From NCBI RefSeq assembly GCF_016463295.1, contig NZ_JAEMRO010000008.1, positions 1,688-58,491 of the forward strand: DNA of 56,804 bases, written 5' to 3'. The notes under the pieces are model-generated. The model saw nothing but the letters and a program-made list of their open reading frames with translations, was not told where the DNA came from and searched no databases. The DNA is from Brevundimonas sp. (GTDB lineage Bacteria; Pseudomonadota; Alphaproteobacteria; Caulobacterales; Caulobacteraceae). The translations under genes were made by a program, and so were the position numbers. Positions 35,196 to 43,779 of this stretch are shown here, piece by piece (within the stretch, counting starts at the first letter, position 1; each line of letters opens with the position of its first letter).

Positions 35196-37676
35196 ATGAG
35201 CGACCGTTCGACCGGCCAGGCTCCTTCCCGCGTCGTCGCGGTCCTGGGGCCCACCAATACCGGCAAGACCCATCTGGCGGTCGAGCGGATGCTGGGCCAT
35301 GCCTCGGGCATGATCGGCTTGCCGCTGCGGCTACTGGCGCGCGAGATCTACGACCGGATCGTCAAGCGACGCGGGGTGTCGTCAGTGGCTCTGGTCACCG
35401 GCGAGGAAAAGATCGTCCCGCCCCGGGCGCAGTTCTTCGTCTGCACGGTCGAGGCCATGCCCCTGGAGCGCCAGGTCGAGTTCCTGGCCATCGACGAGAT
35501 CCAGCTGGTCGCGGACCCGGAGCGGGGCCACGTCTTCACCCAGCGGCTGCTGCATGCGCGCGGGCGGTTCGAGACCATGTTCCTAGGCGCCGGCACCATG
35601 GCCCCCCTGATCCGCTCGCTGATCCCGGATGTGGAGATCGTCACGCGCGAGCGGTTGTCGACCCTGACCTATGCGGGCTCCAAGAAGCTGACCCGGCTGC
35701 CACCGCGCAGCGCCATCGTCGCCTTCTCCACAGACCAGGTTTATGCCATCGCCGAGCTGATCCGGCGCCAGAGGGGGGGCGCGGCCGTGGTCATGGGCAG
35801 CCTGTCGCCTCGAACCCGCAACGCCCAGGTCGAGCTGTTCCAGTCGGGCGAGGTGGACTTTCTGGTCGCCACCGACGCCATCGGCATGGGGCTGAACATG
35901 GACGTGGACCATGTCGCCTTCGCGGGCCTGAGGAAGTTCGACGGGCGGCGCACCCGCTGGCTGCATGCGCATGAGATCGGCCAGATCGCGGGCCGGGCCG
36001 GACGGCACCTTCGCGACGGCACCTTCGGCGTCACCGCCGAGGCGACCGAGCTGGATCAGGACATCGTCGAACAGGTCGTCGAGCATCGTTTCGATCCGGT
36101 CGAGGCGGCCGAATGGCGCAATGCGCGGCTGGACTTCGACACCCTGCCCGATCTGCTGCGGTCGCTGACGGTGAGCTCCGGCTTTCGGGGGCTGAACCTG
36201 ACCCAGCCGGCGCTGGACGAGACCCTCTTGCGGCGCGCGATCAAGGATGAGGATGTGGCCCGCATCAGCCGCTCGCGCGGGGCCATCATGCGCCTGTGGG
36301 AGGCGTGCCAGCTGCCCGACTTCCAGAAGACGACGCTGGACGAGCATGCGCGGCTATCGAAGGAAATCTTCCAGGCCCTGACCGGGCGGCACGGGCGTCT
36401 GAGCCAGGACTGGATCGCGCCGCGCTTCGCCGAACTGGACCGCGACGACGGCCAGATCGACCAGCTGTCGGCGCGTCTCAGCGGGGTGCGGACGCTGTCC
36501 TACATCGCCAATCGTCCCGACTGGCTGGATCAGGCGCAGGGTTGGCGCGACAAGACGAAGGCACTGGAGGAGCGGCTCAGCGACGTGCTGCACGAGCGGC
36601 TGACCGCGCGGTTCGTGGACCGTCGCACCACGGCCCTGATGCGAGCCCTGAACGTGACCGAGGACACCGTCGCCGATGTCGCCGGCGATGGAGCCGTCGT
36701 CGTCGAGGGGCATGCCGTCGGTCAGCTGAACGGCATCCATTTCCAGATCGAAAAGGGTGGCGGCGCTCTGGAAGATCGCGCCCTGCGCCATGCCGCCCGC
36801 CAGGCCGTGACGCCCGAAATCGCGCGGCGGCTCGGTCGTCTCGCCGCCGACACGGAGGACGCCTTTGCGGTCCTGCCCGACGGCGCGGTCCTGTGGCGCG
36901 GCGCCCAGGCCGGTCAGGTTGCGGGCGGCGACTGGTTTGCACCCAAGGTCAGGCTGCTGGGCGAGCTGGGTCCGATCGCGGCCCGCGAGCGGGCCCAGCG
37001 CCGGCTGGAGGCCTGGCTGGCAGCCGAGGCGGGTCGGGCGCTACGACCCCTGCGCAGGCTCAGAACCGCCGTCGAGACCGGCGCGCTGAAGGGTCTGCCG
37101 CGCGGGCTAGCGTTCCGCCTGCTGGAAACCGGCGGCATTCTGGACCGCCGCGACGTCGAGCGTGACCTGTCGGCGCTCAGCCAGGTCGAGCGCCGCACGC
37201 TGAAGACGTTTGGGATCCGGGTGGGAGCGCACTCCGTCTGGATGCCCGCCTTGCTGAAGGATCGCCCCCGCGCGGTGGCGCAGGCGTTCGTGGCGCGGGA
37301 GCCGTTCCGCCCGGTTCAAGCGACCCTGACGCTGCTGCCCGACCCCTCCCCCTCGCCTCGCCTTCTGTCGGCCTTCGGCCTGCGGGCCGCTGGGCGCTGG
37401 GCCTTGCCGATCGAGACGCTGGAGGCGCTCGGCGAAGCGCGCGCCAAGGGCAAGGGGACAGTGCCGGACACCGATTTGACCACGCTCGGCCTGACGCGAG
37501 AACAATCGCAAGCCCTATTCGCCGCCTTGAAGTCCACCCGCGCACAGCAGGCGGACGCGGGAGAGGGCCAGGCCCGTCAGATCAAGGACTCTCCTTTCGC
37601 GGCCCTCTCGGCTCTGACGGCCAAGCCTGCACCGAACCGACGCCGCCGTCGTCGCCCACGCAGCGGGGCGCAATGA
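35196..37676 (+). CDS. Suv3-like ATP-dependent RNA helicase
   Basis: 826 residues, superfamily 2 helicase of the mitochondrial SUV3 type common in alphaproteobacteria. Walker A GPTNTGKT is at 18-25, the DExx box is DEIQ (100-103), the C-terminal motif V/VI region is DFLVATDAIGMGLNMDVDHVAF...QIAGRAGRH (about 225-272). A long C-terminal region (about 450-780) ends in a basic tail RRRRRRPRSG likely to bind RNA. Suv3 relatives unwind RNA for degradation. The MFS gene overlaps its stop (ATGA). Confidence 0.9.
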   Translation: MSDRSTGQAPSRVVAVLGPTNTGKTHLAVERMLGHASGMIGLPLRLLAREIYDRIVKRRGVSSVALVTGEEKIVPPRAQFFVCTVEAMPLERQVEFLAIDEIQLVADPERGHVFTQRLLHARGRFETMFLGAGTMAPLIRSLIPDVEIVTRERLSTLTYAGSKKLTRLPPRSAIVAFSTDQVYAIAELIRRQRGGAAVVMGSLSPRTRNAQVELFQSGEVDFLVATDAIGMGLNMDVDHVAFAGLRKFDGRRTRWLHAHEIGQIAGRAGRHLRDGTFGVTAEATELDQDIVEQVVEHRFDPVEAAEWRNARLDFDTLPDLLRSLTVSSGFRGLNLTQPALDETLLRRAIKDEDVARISRSRGAIMRLWEACQLPDFQKTTLDEHARLSKEIFQALTGRHGRLSQDWIAPRFAELDRDDGQIDQLSARLSGVRTLSYIANRPDWLDQAQGWRDKTKALEERLSDVLHERLTARFVDRRTTALMRALNVTEDTVADVAGDGAVVVEGHAVGQLNGIHFQIEKGGGALEDRALRHAARQAVTPEIARRLGRLAADTEDAFAVLPDGAVLWRGAQAGQVAGGDWFAPKVRLLGELGPIAARERAQRRLEAWLAAEAGRALRPLRRLRTAVETGALKGLPRGLAFRLLETGGILDRRDVERDLSALSQVERRTLKTFGIRVGAHSVWMPALLKDRPRAVAQAFVAREPFRPVQATLTLLPDPSPSPRLLSAFGLRAAGRWALPIETLEALGEARAKGKGTVPDTDLTTLGLTREQSQALFAALKSTRAQQADAGEGQARQIKDSPFAALSALTAKPAPNRRRRRRPRSGAQ

Positions 37677-39001
37677 GCCCGTTTCATCAGGTGCTGGCGA
37701 ACAATGCTGTGGCCAATATAGTCAACTATACGGTGTGGTTCGCCCTGACCTTCTGGGTCTTTCTGGAAACGCGATCGGTGTTCGCGACCGGCATGATCGC
37801 TGGCGTGTTTCTGGTCCTGACCGCCGCCTTCGCCATCTGGTTCGGCAGTCTGGTGGATCACCACCGCAAGAAGCAGGTCATGCTGGGCTCCAGCCTGGCG
37901 TCGCTGACCTTCTATGCGGTGTCGCTGGCCGTGTTGCTGGTCACGCCGGCCTCGCAGTTTCGCGATGTGTCGGGGCCCATGCTGTGGGTGCTGATCGGCG
38001 TCGTCATGCTGGGGGTCATCGCCGGCAACATCCGCTCCATCGCCCTTCCCACCCTGGTCACGGCCTTGGTCCCCGAGGATCGACGCGACAAGGCCAATGG
38101 TCTGGTGGGCATGGTCACGGGTATCGGCTTTCTGACCACCTCGGTCATCAGCGGCCTGCTGGTTGCCTGGACAGGGATGACGGGGACACTGGTCTTCGCC
38201 CTGGGTCTGACGCTGGCCGTCGGCTTGCACCTCTGGCTCATGAAGCTGGACGAGCCGACGCCGGTCCATGATGACGGCGAAAAGCCGCGAGCGAAAATCG
38301 ACCTGCCGGGTACGCTGAAGGTCATCGGCGCGGTGCCGGGCCTGTTCGCCCTGATCCTGTTCGCGACCTTCAACAACTTCCTGGGCGGGGTCTTCATGGC
38401 CCTGCTGGATGCCTATGCCCTGTCCCTGATGTCGGTGCAGACCTGGGGGGTGATGCTGGCGGTCGTTTCGACGGGCTTCATCCTGTCGGGACTGGTGGTG
38501 TCGCGGTACGGTCTGGGCCGGAACCCGCTGCGCACTTTGATGCTGGTCAATCTGGTGGCCTGGATATCCGCGGCTCTGTTCACCGTTCAGCCGTGGATCT
38601 GGCTTCTGGCCATCGGCTGTTTCGTCTGGTTCTTCATCAGCCCCGTGGCCGAGGCCGCCGAACACACCACGCTTCAGAAGGTCGTGCCGTTCGAGCGTCA
38701 GGGGCGGGTCTTCGGCTTCGCCCAGTCGGTGGAACAGGCGGCCTCGCCCGTCACAGCCTTCCTCATCGGGCCCCTGACACAGTTCGTGGTGACGCCCTTC
38801 ATGACCGATGGCACGGGTGCCGAACTGATCGGCGGCTGGTTCGGCACCGGCCAGGCACGCGCCATCGCCCTCGTCTTCGTGGTCGCGGGCCTGATCGGGG
38901 TTTTGCTGACCGTTCTGGCCTTCAACTCGCGCTACTATCGACAGCTTTCGGCCAGCTACGTTGCCGCACGGGGGGACGAGCCCGAAAGCCCACCTGCATG
39001 A
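37673..39001 (+). CDS. Major facilitator superfamily transporter
   Basis: 442 residues with about twelve hydrophobic helices. The loop after helix 2 has GSLVDHHRKKQVML, close to the MFS motif GxxxDRxGRR. N- and C-terminal halves are separated by a charged loop near residue 200 (DEPTPVHDDGEKPRAKIDLPG). The substrate is unknown; the layout resembles multidrug or macrolide-efflux (MefA-like) carriers. ATGA overlaps at both ends tie it to the helicase and the S4 gene. Confidence 0.87.
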   Translation: MSPFHQVLANNAVANIVNYTVWFALTFWVFLETRSVFATGMIAGVFLVLTAAFAIWFGSLVDHHRKKQVMLGSSLASLTFYAVSLAVLLVTPASQFRDVSGPMLWVLIGVVMLGVIAGNIRSIALPTLVTALVPEDRRDKANGLVGMVTGIGFLTTSVISGLLVAWTGMTGTLVFALGLTLAVGLHLWLMKLDEPTPVHDDGEKPRAKIDLPGTLKVIGAVPGLFALILFATFNNFLGGVFMALLDAYALSLMSVQTWGVMLAVVSTGFILSGLVVSRYGLGRNPLRTLMLVNLVAWISAALFTVQPWIWLLAIGCFVWFFISPVAEAAEHTTLQKVVPFERQGRVFGFAQSVEQAASPVTAFLIGPLTQFVVTPFMTDGTGAELIGGWFGTGQARAIALVFVVAGLIGVLLTVLAFNSRYYRQLSASYVAARGDEPESPPA

Positions 39002-39282
39002 CGAATGAAGCGACCTGCCGCATCGATGTCTGGCTGTGGCGCGCGCGGTTCGTGAAGACGCGGTCGATGGCGGCTGCCCTGGTCGAAAGGGGCGTGGTGC
39101 GACTGACCCATGCGGGGCGTCAGACCCGGCTGGACAAGCCCAGCCGCTGCGTCCACGTCGGCGACGGCCTGACCTTCATGGTCGGACCCCGGCTGATCGA
39201 TCTGACGGTGGAGGGGCTGGGCGAGCGGCGCGGACCGGCCGAAGAGGCCCGCGCCCTGTATGCCCTGATCGAGGCGAACTGA
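38998..39282 (+). CDS. S4-domain RNA-binding protein (Hsp15-like)
   Basis: 94 residues. The S4 fold is seen in CRIDVWLWRARFVKTRSMAAALVERGVVRLTHAGRQTRLDKPSRCVHVGDGLTF, similar to heat-shock protein Hsp15, which rescues stalled 50S subunits. Only the start at 38998 (ATGA with the MFS stop) gives a family-sized protein. In related genomes an S4 gene commonly follows the Suv3-like helicase, so the MFS gene looks inserted between them. Confidence 0.88.
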   Translation: MTNEATCRIDVWLWRARFVKTRSMAAALVERGVVRLTHAGRQTRLDKPSRCVHVGDGLTFMVGPRLIDLTVEGLGERRGPAEEARALYALIEAN

Positions 39283-39286
39283 TCGC

Positions 39287-39913
39287 CTACTGCTGCAGGA
39301 CGAACTCGCCTTCGATGTGCAGCTCGACCTCGTCCGAAATGCCCGGCAGCGCATAGTTGATACCAAACTCCGAGCGTTTGATCGACGCCTCGCCGTCGAA
39401 GCCGACCTTGTAGGTGTTGCCCATCGACGGACCGGCCTGGTTGAACTCGACTTCCATGGTCACGGGACGCGTGACGCCGCGAATGGTCAGGTCGCCCAGG
39501 ACATCGGCCTCGGTCGGATCATCGCTGTCGATGGTGATCGAGCGGGACACGAAGGTCGCGTTCGGATGGTTGGCCGTGTCGAAGAAGTCCGGCGTCTGCA
39601 GATGCGTGTCCAGACCGTCGGAGTTTGAATCCACGTCCGTCAGGGGAATGGTCGCCGTCAGGGTCGAGGCCGACGGATTGGCCGGGTCCAGCTTCAGCTC
39701 GGCCTGCACGTTTACGAACTGGCCGTAGTAGGTCGAAAAGCCCAGGTGGTTGACCGACCAGGTGATCTTGCCGTGGGCGGAATCCAGCGCATAGGTCCCG
39801 GCACGGACTTCGGCAGGGACCTGTGTCGCCTGGGTGCGGGCGATCACCGCGCCGGAGGTCATCAGGGCAGCGGCGGCGACACCGGCGAGGGAATAACGGA
39901 CGAGACGGTTCAT
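39287..39913 (-). CDS. YceI family periplasmic lipid-binding protein
   Basis: 208 residues with a signal peptide (LVRYSLAGVAAAALMTSGAVIA). The lipocalin-like YceI barrel shows YALDSAHGKITWSVNHLGFSTYYGQF, FFDTANHPNATFVSRSI and GDLTIRGVTRPVTMEVEF, with a conserved C-terminal FGINYALPGISDEVELHIEGEFV. Family members bind isoprenoids such as octaprenyl pyrophosphate. AGGAG precedes the ATG. It converges on the S4 gene and diverges from fdxA. Confidence 0.92.
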   Translation of the reverse strand: MNRLVRYSLAGVAAAALMTSGAVIARTQATQVPAEVRAGTYALDSAHGKITWSVNHLGFSTYYGQFVNVQAELKLDPANPSASTLTATIPLTDVDSNSDGLDTHLQTPDFFDTANHPNATFVSRSITIDSDDPTEADVLGDLTIRGVTRPVTMEVEFNQAGPSMGNTYKVGFDGEASIKRSEFGINYALPGISDEVELHIEGEFVLQQ

Positions 39914-40089
39914 GAGGAGGCTCCTGTCGACGGCTAAACTGCAATCAGAACTGTAACAGATAGAGGCGGGACTTCGCTTGGCAAGGGCTTAACGCCGCAT
40001 TCGCCGTCTCGTTCGGTTGACACTTCCGGTCTGCGGGGTCATCTGCGCAACCCGTCCCGCCATTCCAGCCAGACCGATCCCGTCCGCCC

Positions 40090-40431
40090 ATGACCTATAT
40101 CGTCACCGACGCCTGCGTGAAGTGCAAGTTCATGGACTGCGTCGAGGTGTGTCCGGTGGACTGCTTCTATGAGGGCGAGAACTTCCTGGTCATCGCGCCC
40201 GACGAATGTATCGACTGCGGCGTCTGCGAGCCGGAATGCCCCGTCGACGCCATCGTGCCCGATACGGAAGACGAGCCAGACGGCAAGTGGCTGCAGGTCA
40301 ATGCCGAATACGCCAAGGTCTGGCCCAATATCACGGTCAAGGGCACGCCGCCGGAAGACCGCGAGCAGTTTGAGCGCGAGACCGGCAAGTTCGAGAAATA
40401 CTTCTCGCCCAAGCCGGGCACGGGTTCCTGA
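40090..40431 (+). CDS. fdxA: Ferredoxin FdxA (7Fe-type)
   Basis: 113 residues. Cys at 9, 12, 17, 21 ([13 protein letters not shown]) and at 40, 43, 46, 50 ([11 protein letters not shown]) serve the 3Fe-4S and 4Fe-4S clusters of the Azotobacter FdI type. The C-terminal extension ([23 protein letters not shown]) is typical of FdxA. It is a small electron carrier. fdxA next to carD is a frequent alphaproteobacterial arrangement. No strong ribosome-binding site precedes the ATG. Confidence 0.95.
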   Translation: MTYIVTDACVKCKFMDCVEVCPVDCFYEGENFLVIAPDECIDCGVCEPECPVDAIVPDTEDEPDGKWLQVNAEYAKVWPNITVKGTPPEDREQFERETGKFEKYFSPKPGTGS

Positions 40432-40732
40432 GAATCGCGCCCTTGGGGGTCGCCGCGTGCCCCAAGGCGACGCTTCGTCCCCGGACGTTTTGAAATTCCG
40501 CAGATTTGTGATAGGTTCACCCTATTGGGACGGGCGGTCTGCGATTTTCTCGCGCCGCCCGCGTTTGCGACAGAACTTCACCCACGAAGGTGAAGTCGGC
40601 CAGAGGTTCGGTGATCCGTTTTCGCGTTTGACGACTGTATGACTGGCCCTCGGAGGTTCTCCGCCGGGGGTTGCTGTGCTTTCGACTGCGTGACGACGTC
40701 TCGCCCTTCACCTGCGCCGTGAAAGGAATGAC
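40432..40732 (+). other. Gap between fdxA and carD
   Basis: No gene is seen in these 301 bases. CCTTGGGG (40441-40448) pairs with CCCCAAGG (40460-40467), a possible weak terminator for fdxA without a T-tract. An 8-bp dyad ACTTCACC/GGTGAAGT (40575-40596) lies in the presumed carD leader. A TTGAAA at 40490-40495 could be a -35 element, but no clear -10 follows. Confidence 0.45.
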
Positions 40733-41296
40733 ATGACGAGCAAGAGTGGTCTGGAATTCAAGGTTGGCGACGCGGTCGTCTATCCGGCGCACGGCGTCGG
40801 CAAGGTCGCGGCGGTCGAGACCCAGGAAGTCGCCGGCATGTCGCTGGAGGTCTATGTCGTGACCTTCGACCACGAGAAGATGACCCTGCGCGTCCCCACC
40901 AAGAAGGCCAAGACGGCCGGCCTGCGCTCGCTTGCCGCCGACGATGTCGTGACCCGCGCCCTGACTACGCTGAAGGGCCGCGCCCGCATCAAGCGCACCA
41001 TGTGGTCGCGCCGCGCTCAGGAATACGAAGCCAAGATCAACTCGGGTGATCTGGTCTGCATCGCCGAGGTGGTCCGCGACCTGCACCGCGCCGACAGCCA
41101 GCCGGAGCAGTCCTATTCCGAGCGCCAGCTGTATGAATCGGCTCTGGACCGCATGGCCCGCGAAGTCGCCGCCGCCAACAAGATCGACAAGGACGCCGCC
41201 GTCGAACTGCTGGCCAAGTCCCTCAGCGCCAAGAAGGCCGTCATCGCCGCCGCTGAAGCCGCTGCCGAGGACGCGGACGAGGCTGAAGCGGCGTGA
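40733..41296 (+). CDS. cdnL: CarD/CdnL family RNA polymerase-binding regulator
   Basis: 187 residues. The N-terminal RNA polymerase-interacting Tudor-like domain (FKVGDAVVYPAHGVGKVAAVETQEVAGMSLEVYVVTFDHEKMTLRVP) and C-terminal helical DNA-contacting domain (MWSRRAQEYEAKINSGDLVCIAEVVRDLHR...SYSERQLYESALDRMAREVAA) are intact. CdnL stabilises open complexes at rRNA and biosynthetic promoters. An Ala/Glu-rich tail ends the protein. AAAGGAATGAC precedes the ATG; a clear terminator follows. Confidence 0.94.
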   Translation: MTSKSGLEFKVGDAVVYPAHGVGKVAAVETQEVAGMSLEVYVVTFDHEKMTLRVPTKKAKTAGLRSLAADDVVTRALTTLKGRARIKRTMWSRRAQEYEAKINSGDLVCIAEVVRDLHRADSQPEQSYSERQLYESALDRMAREVAAANKIDKDAAVELLAKSLSAKKAVIAAAEAAAEDADEAEAA

Positions 41297-41324
41297 GCTG
41301 ATCAGGCTTGATCAAGTGATACGG

Positions 41325-41355
41325 AAAGGCCCGGTGGAAACACCGGGCCTTTTCT
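41325..41355 (+). terminator. Rho-independent terminator after carD
   Basis: AAAGGCCCGGTG, GAAA loop, CACCGGGCCTTTTC: a 12-bp GC-rich stem with a GNRA tetraloop and T-run, 28 bases after the carD stop. Confidence 0.92.
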
Positions 41356-41365
41356 TTGAGGGCTC

Positions 41366-41396
41366 TGTCCGGACAGGTTTTTGCCCTGTCCGGACA
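41366..41396. promoter_or_regulatory. Tandem palindromes upstream of lepB
   Basis: The perfect 10-bp palindrome TGTCCGGACA occurs at 41366-41375 and 41387-41396, 21 bases centre to centre (two helical turns). This is the geometry of a tandem operator for a dimeric repressor, possibly of TetR type. It lies between the carD terminator and lepB. No cognate regulator gene is in the window. Confidence 0.5.
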
Positions 41397-41439
41397 AGCT
41401 TTCGCTTTCCCCCGCGCCACAGTCCGGCTTGCTGGTGGC

Positions 41440-42189
41440 ATGACCCAAGCTCCCTCCCCCACCGGCCCGCTGCACGAAGCCATCGACCTGGCTCGCACCG
41501 TGGCCGTCGCGCTAGTGGCGGCCACGGCCTTCCAGACCGTGCTGTTCCAGCCCTTCACCATTCCCTCCTCCTCGATGGAGCCGGGGCTGGTGACCGGCGA
41601 CTACATCGTCGTGTCCAAATACGCCTATGGCTGGAGCCGGGCGTCGCTGCCCTTCAATCCGCCACTGCCCGACGGGCGACTGTTCGGGCGGGAGCCGAAA
41701 CGCGGCGATGTCGTCGTCTTCCGGCGGCCCAGCGCCCCGAACGAAGTCTGGATCAAGCGGTTGATCGGCCTGCCCGGCGACACGGTGCAGGTCACGGGCG
41801 GGACCGTCTTCGTCAACGGCCAGCCAATGCGCCAGACGCCCTTGGGACTGGCTCAGGATCACGATGCGCCCGAGCGGACCGTCGCCCTGGTACGCGAAAC
41901 CACGGGCCAGAAGAAGCACCTGACCTACGACGGCGGCCCCGGCCAGCCCGGCGACGACACCGGCCCCTATGTCGTGCCGGCAGGCCAGTATTTCATGATG
42001 GGCGACAACCGCGACAACTCCCTGGACAGCCGCTGGCCGGCGGATGTGGGGGTCGGCCTGCTACCGGAGGAAAACATCCTGGGCCGGGCCGAGGTCGTGG
42101 CGGCGTCATGGGAACCGGGGGCCAACCTGTTCAAGCCCTGGACCTGGGTCAGGCTGCAGACAGACCGGTTTTTCAAACGTGTGAACTGA
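41440..42189 (+). CDS. lepB: Signal peptidase I
   Basis: 249 residues. One N-terminal membrane helix (about 19-38), catalytic Ser 45 in IPSSSMEPGL, catalytic Lys 106 in EVWIKRLIGLPGD, and box E GDNRDNSLDSR are present. It removes signal peptides on the outer face of the inner membrane. The ATG at 41440 starts the family-like region; an upstream ATG at 41356 would read through the tandem palindromes and was rejected. It ends at a repeat pair. Confidence 0.94.
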   Translation: MTQAPSPTGPLHEAIDLARTVAVALVAATAFQTVLFQPFTIPSSSMEPGLVTGDYIVVSKYAYGWSRASLPFNPPLPDGRLFGREPKRGDVVVFRRPSAPNEVWIKRLIGLPGDTVQVTGGTVFVNGQPMRQTPLGLAQDHDAPERTVALVRETTGQKKHLTYDGGPGQPGDDTGPYVVPAGQYFMMGDNRDNSLDSRWPADVGVGLLPEENILGRAEVVAASWEPGANLFKPWTWVRLQTDRFFKRVN

Positions 42190-42355
42190 TCCTTCTCCCC
42201 CTGCGGGAGAAGGTGGCCGAGCGCAGCGAGGTCGGATGAGGGGTCGCACTGACCTTTCCGCATCCCGCGCCGTAGCGGCCAGACACCGATAAACCGGTGC
42301 GACTCCTCATCCGTCAGCCTTCGGCTGCCACCTTCTCCCGCAAGGGGAGAAGGAC
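42190..42355. repeat. Family B inverted repeat pair after lepB
   Basis: Two related units about 55 bases long, inverted: 42190-42244 (hairpin CCTTCTCCCC-CTGC-GGGAGAAGG then GTGG...GGATGAGGGGTCGCAC) and 42301-42355 (same elements on the minus strand). They lie between the convergent ends of lepB and the EF-hand gene and could terminate both transcripts. Confidence 0.88.
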
Positions 42356-42357
42356 GA

Positions 42358-42684
42358 CTAACGGCCTGCGTACTCGACCTGCGTCAGCACTCCATCCCCA
42401 TTCGCATCCAGCTGTTCGAACGCCGTCTGGCCCGACGCCTTGGCCAGCGACGGGGCCGCCACAGCCCCCAGCGCCAGACCGGCGGCTGCCGCCACGGCAA
42501 ACTGCCAGGCCCGCAAGCGCATCGACCGGGTCCGACCCTCGATCTGATCCTCGATAAAGCCTCGCACCGCCTCGCTGGCCGAACGGCCATCGTGGCGGCA
42601 CCGCGCCATGAACCGTTCCTTGGTCGAAAACGGTAGCCGGATTTCCAGGGTTTCGCTCTTCTTGGGCGGGGTCTTGCGGGTCAT
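42358..42684 (-). CDS. Small EF-hand membrane protein with ribbon-helix-helix-like N-terminus
   Basis: 108 residues in three parts. The N-terminus (KSETLEIRLPFSTKERFMARCRHDGRSASEAVRGFIEDQIEGR) resembles an Arc/ribbon-helix-helix domain; a membrane helix follows (WQFAVAAAAGLALGAVAA, about 64-81); the end carries one EF-hand-like loop DANGDGVLTQVEY. A DNA-binding-like domain tethered to the membrane with an outer calcium loop is unusual. The ATG at 42684 follows AGGA; a longer start has no support. No known family. Confidence 0.72.
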   Translation of the reverse strand: MTRKTPPKKSETLEIRLPFSTKERFMARCRHDGRSASEAVRGFIEDQIEGRTRSMRLRAWQFAVAAAAGLALGAVAAPSLAKASGQTAFEQLDANGDGVLTQVEYAGR

Positions 42685-42838
42685 GGCTTTGTTGTCCTGC
42701 CGGGTGCGCCTCTGATCAGGGCTCATTTTCCCGACAATCGCCAGCGAAAACAGGCGGCCAGCGAACGAACGCAGTTTTGTTTGCGCCAAGGGCACGGATT
42801 TGGCCTGCTCACGCGTTGATGTGGCGAAGGAGCCGTCC

Positions 42839-43063
42839 ATGGCCAATGCGCAAAAGACCAGTCCGCACTATCCCAACCCCTGGATCGGGCGGATCGTGGT
42901 CATCGGCCTTCTGGGCCTCGTGCTGGCCCTGCTGGCCTTCACGCTTCTGCGTCCGGGTTCCGAGTCGGAGATGGCACGCTCCGGCGCCGCCAGCGTGGGT
43001 CAGATGGATGCGGCCCAGAACCGGGCAGACGATCAACGCACGGCCGACCGCCGGATGCCGTGA
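42839..43063 (+). CDS. Small hypothetical single-pass membrane protein
   Basis: 74 residues. A short polar N-terminus, one strong helix (WIGRIVVIGLLGLVLALLAFTLL, about 14-36) and a polar tail of about 38 residues. GAAGGAG precedes the ATG, good evidence of translation. It is divergent from the EF-hand gene and convergent with the DUF3617-like gene. No family recognised. Confidence 0.65.
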   Translation: MANAQKTSPHYPNPWIGRIVVIGLLGLVLALLAFTLLRPGSESEMARSGAASVGQMDAAQNRADDQRTADRRMP

Positions 43064-43072
43064 TACCGACCG

Positions 43073-43576
43073 TCAGAAATATTCGGCATTGGCCGGGCAT
43101 TGCGCCGCGATGCGACGGGCGGTGATGGTCGCCGGGATGAAGGGGCTCCAGATGCCCGCCGCCTTGACCGAGGCCCCGCCGCGGAAGCTGAACTGCTCGG
43201 CCTGATAGGTGCCGTTCAGGCGCACGCGGGCCTGACGGCCACTGCGCGAGACGCAGTTGCCCTCAAACCTAGCATTGCCGTTGCCGACCTGACGCACCGG
43301 ATAGGTGCACTGATAGTGGCGCGTCGACAGGCCGCCGAAGAATCGGTTGATCTCGCTGGGGCGCACGCACTTCGTCTCTGTGTCCCGCTGACCCAGGGCG
43401 CTGGTGGTATATTCCCAGTAGCCGGGCAGGACCGGTGGCGCGGCCGTCGCGGCGGCCTGATAGGAGGGGCCGGCCATCGGCGCGGCCGCCGGCGCGGCCA
43501 GGAACAGGGCCCCGGCGATCACGGGTGCGGCGGTGGCCAGGACGCGGCTGAAGACACGGCTGGGCTTGCGAGACAT
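43073..43576 (-). CDS. DUF3617-like secreted protein
   Basis: 167 residues. An N-terminal signal peptide (VLATAAPVIAGALFLAAPAAA) precedes a domain with LPGYWEYTTSALGQRDTETKCVRPSEINRFFGG, then CTYPVRQVGNGNARFEGNC. This matches the DUF3617 pattern (G-x-W-E followed by a Cys-containing CV/CL motif), a periplasmic family of unknown function. The start could also be the ATG at 43606; either keeps the signal peptide. Confidence 0.8.
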   Translation of the reverse strand: MSRKPSRVFSRVLATAAPVIAGALFLAAPAAAPMAGPSYQAAATAAPPVLPGYWEYTTSALGQRDTETKCVRPSEINRFFGGLSTRHYQCTYPVRQVGNGNARFEGNCVSRSGRQARVRLNGTYQAEQFSFRGGASVKAAGIWSPFIPATITARRIAAQCPANAEYF

Positions 43577-43779
43577 GGCGGGTCTTTCGACAGAGGGGCG
43601 TTTCATCATTAAGCGGATACAGGGTGGCAATTGAACGGCGGCTGAACGGGCTTCAAACCCTTGACGCGGCGGGGTGCCCTCCTCTATACGGCCCCCTCTC
43701 GCGCAGGAGCCCCGTTCCTGCGCGCAATCATTTCATGCGTCCATACGCTTCGTGGACGCCTCTGCCCAAGGATAGTCCC

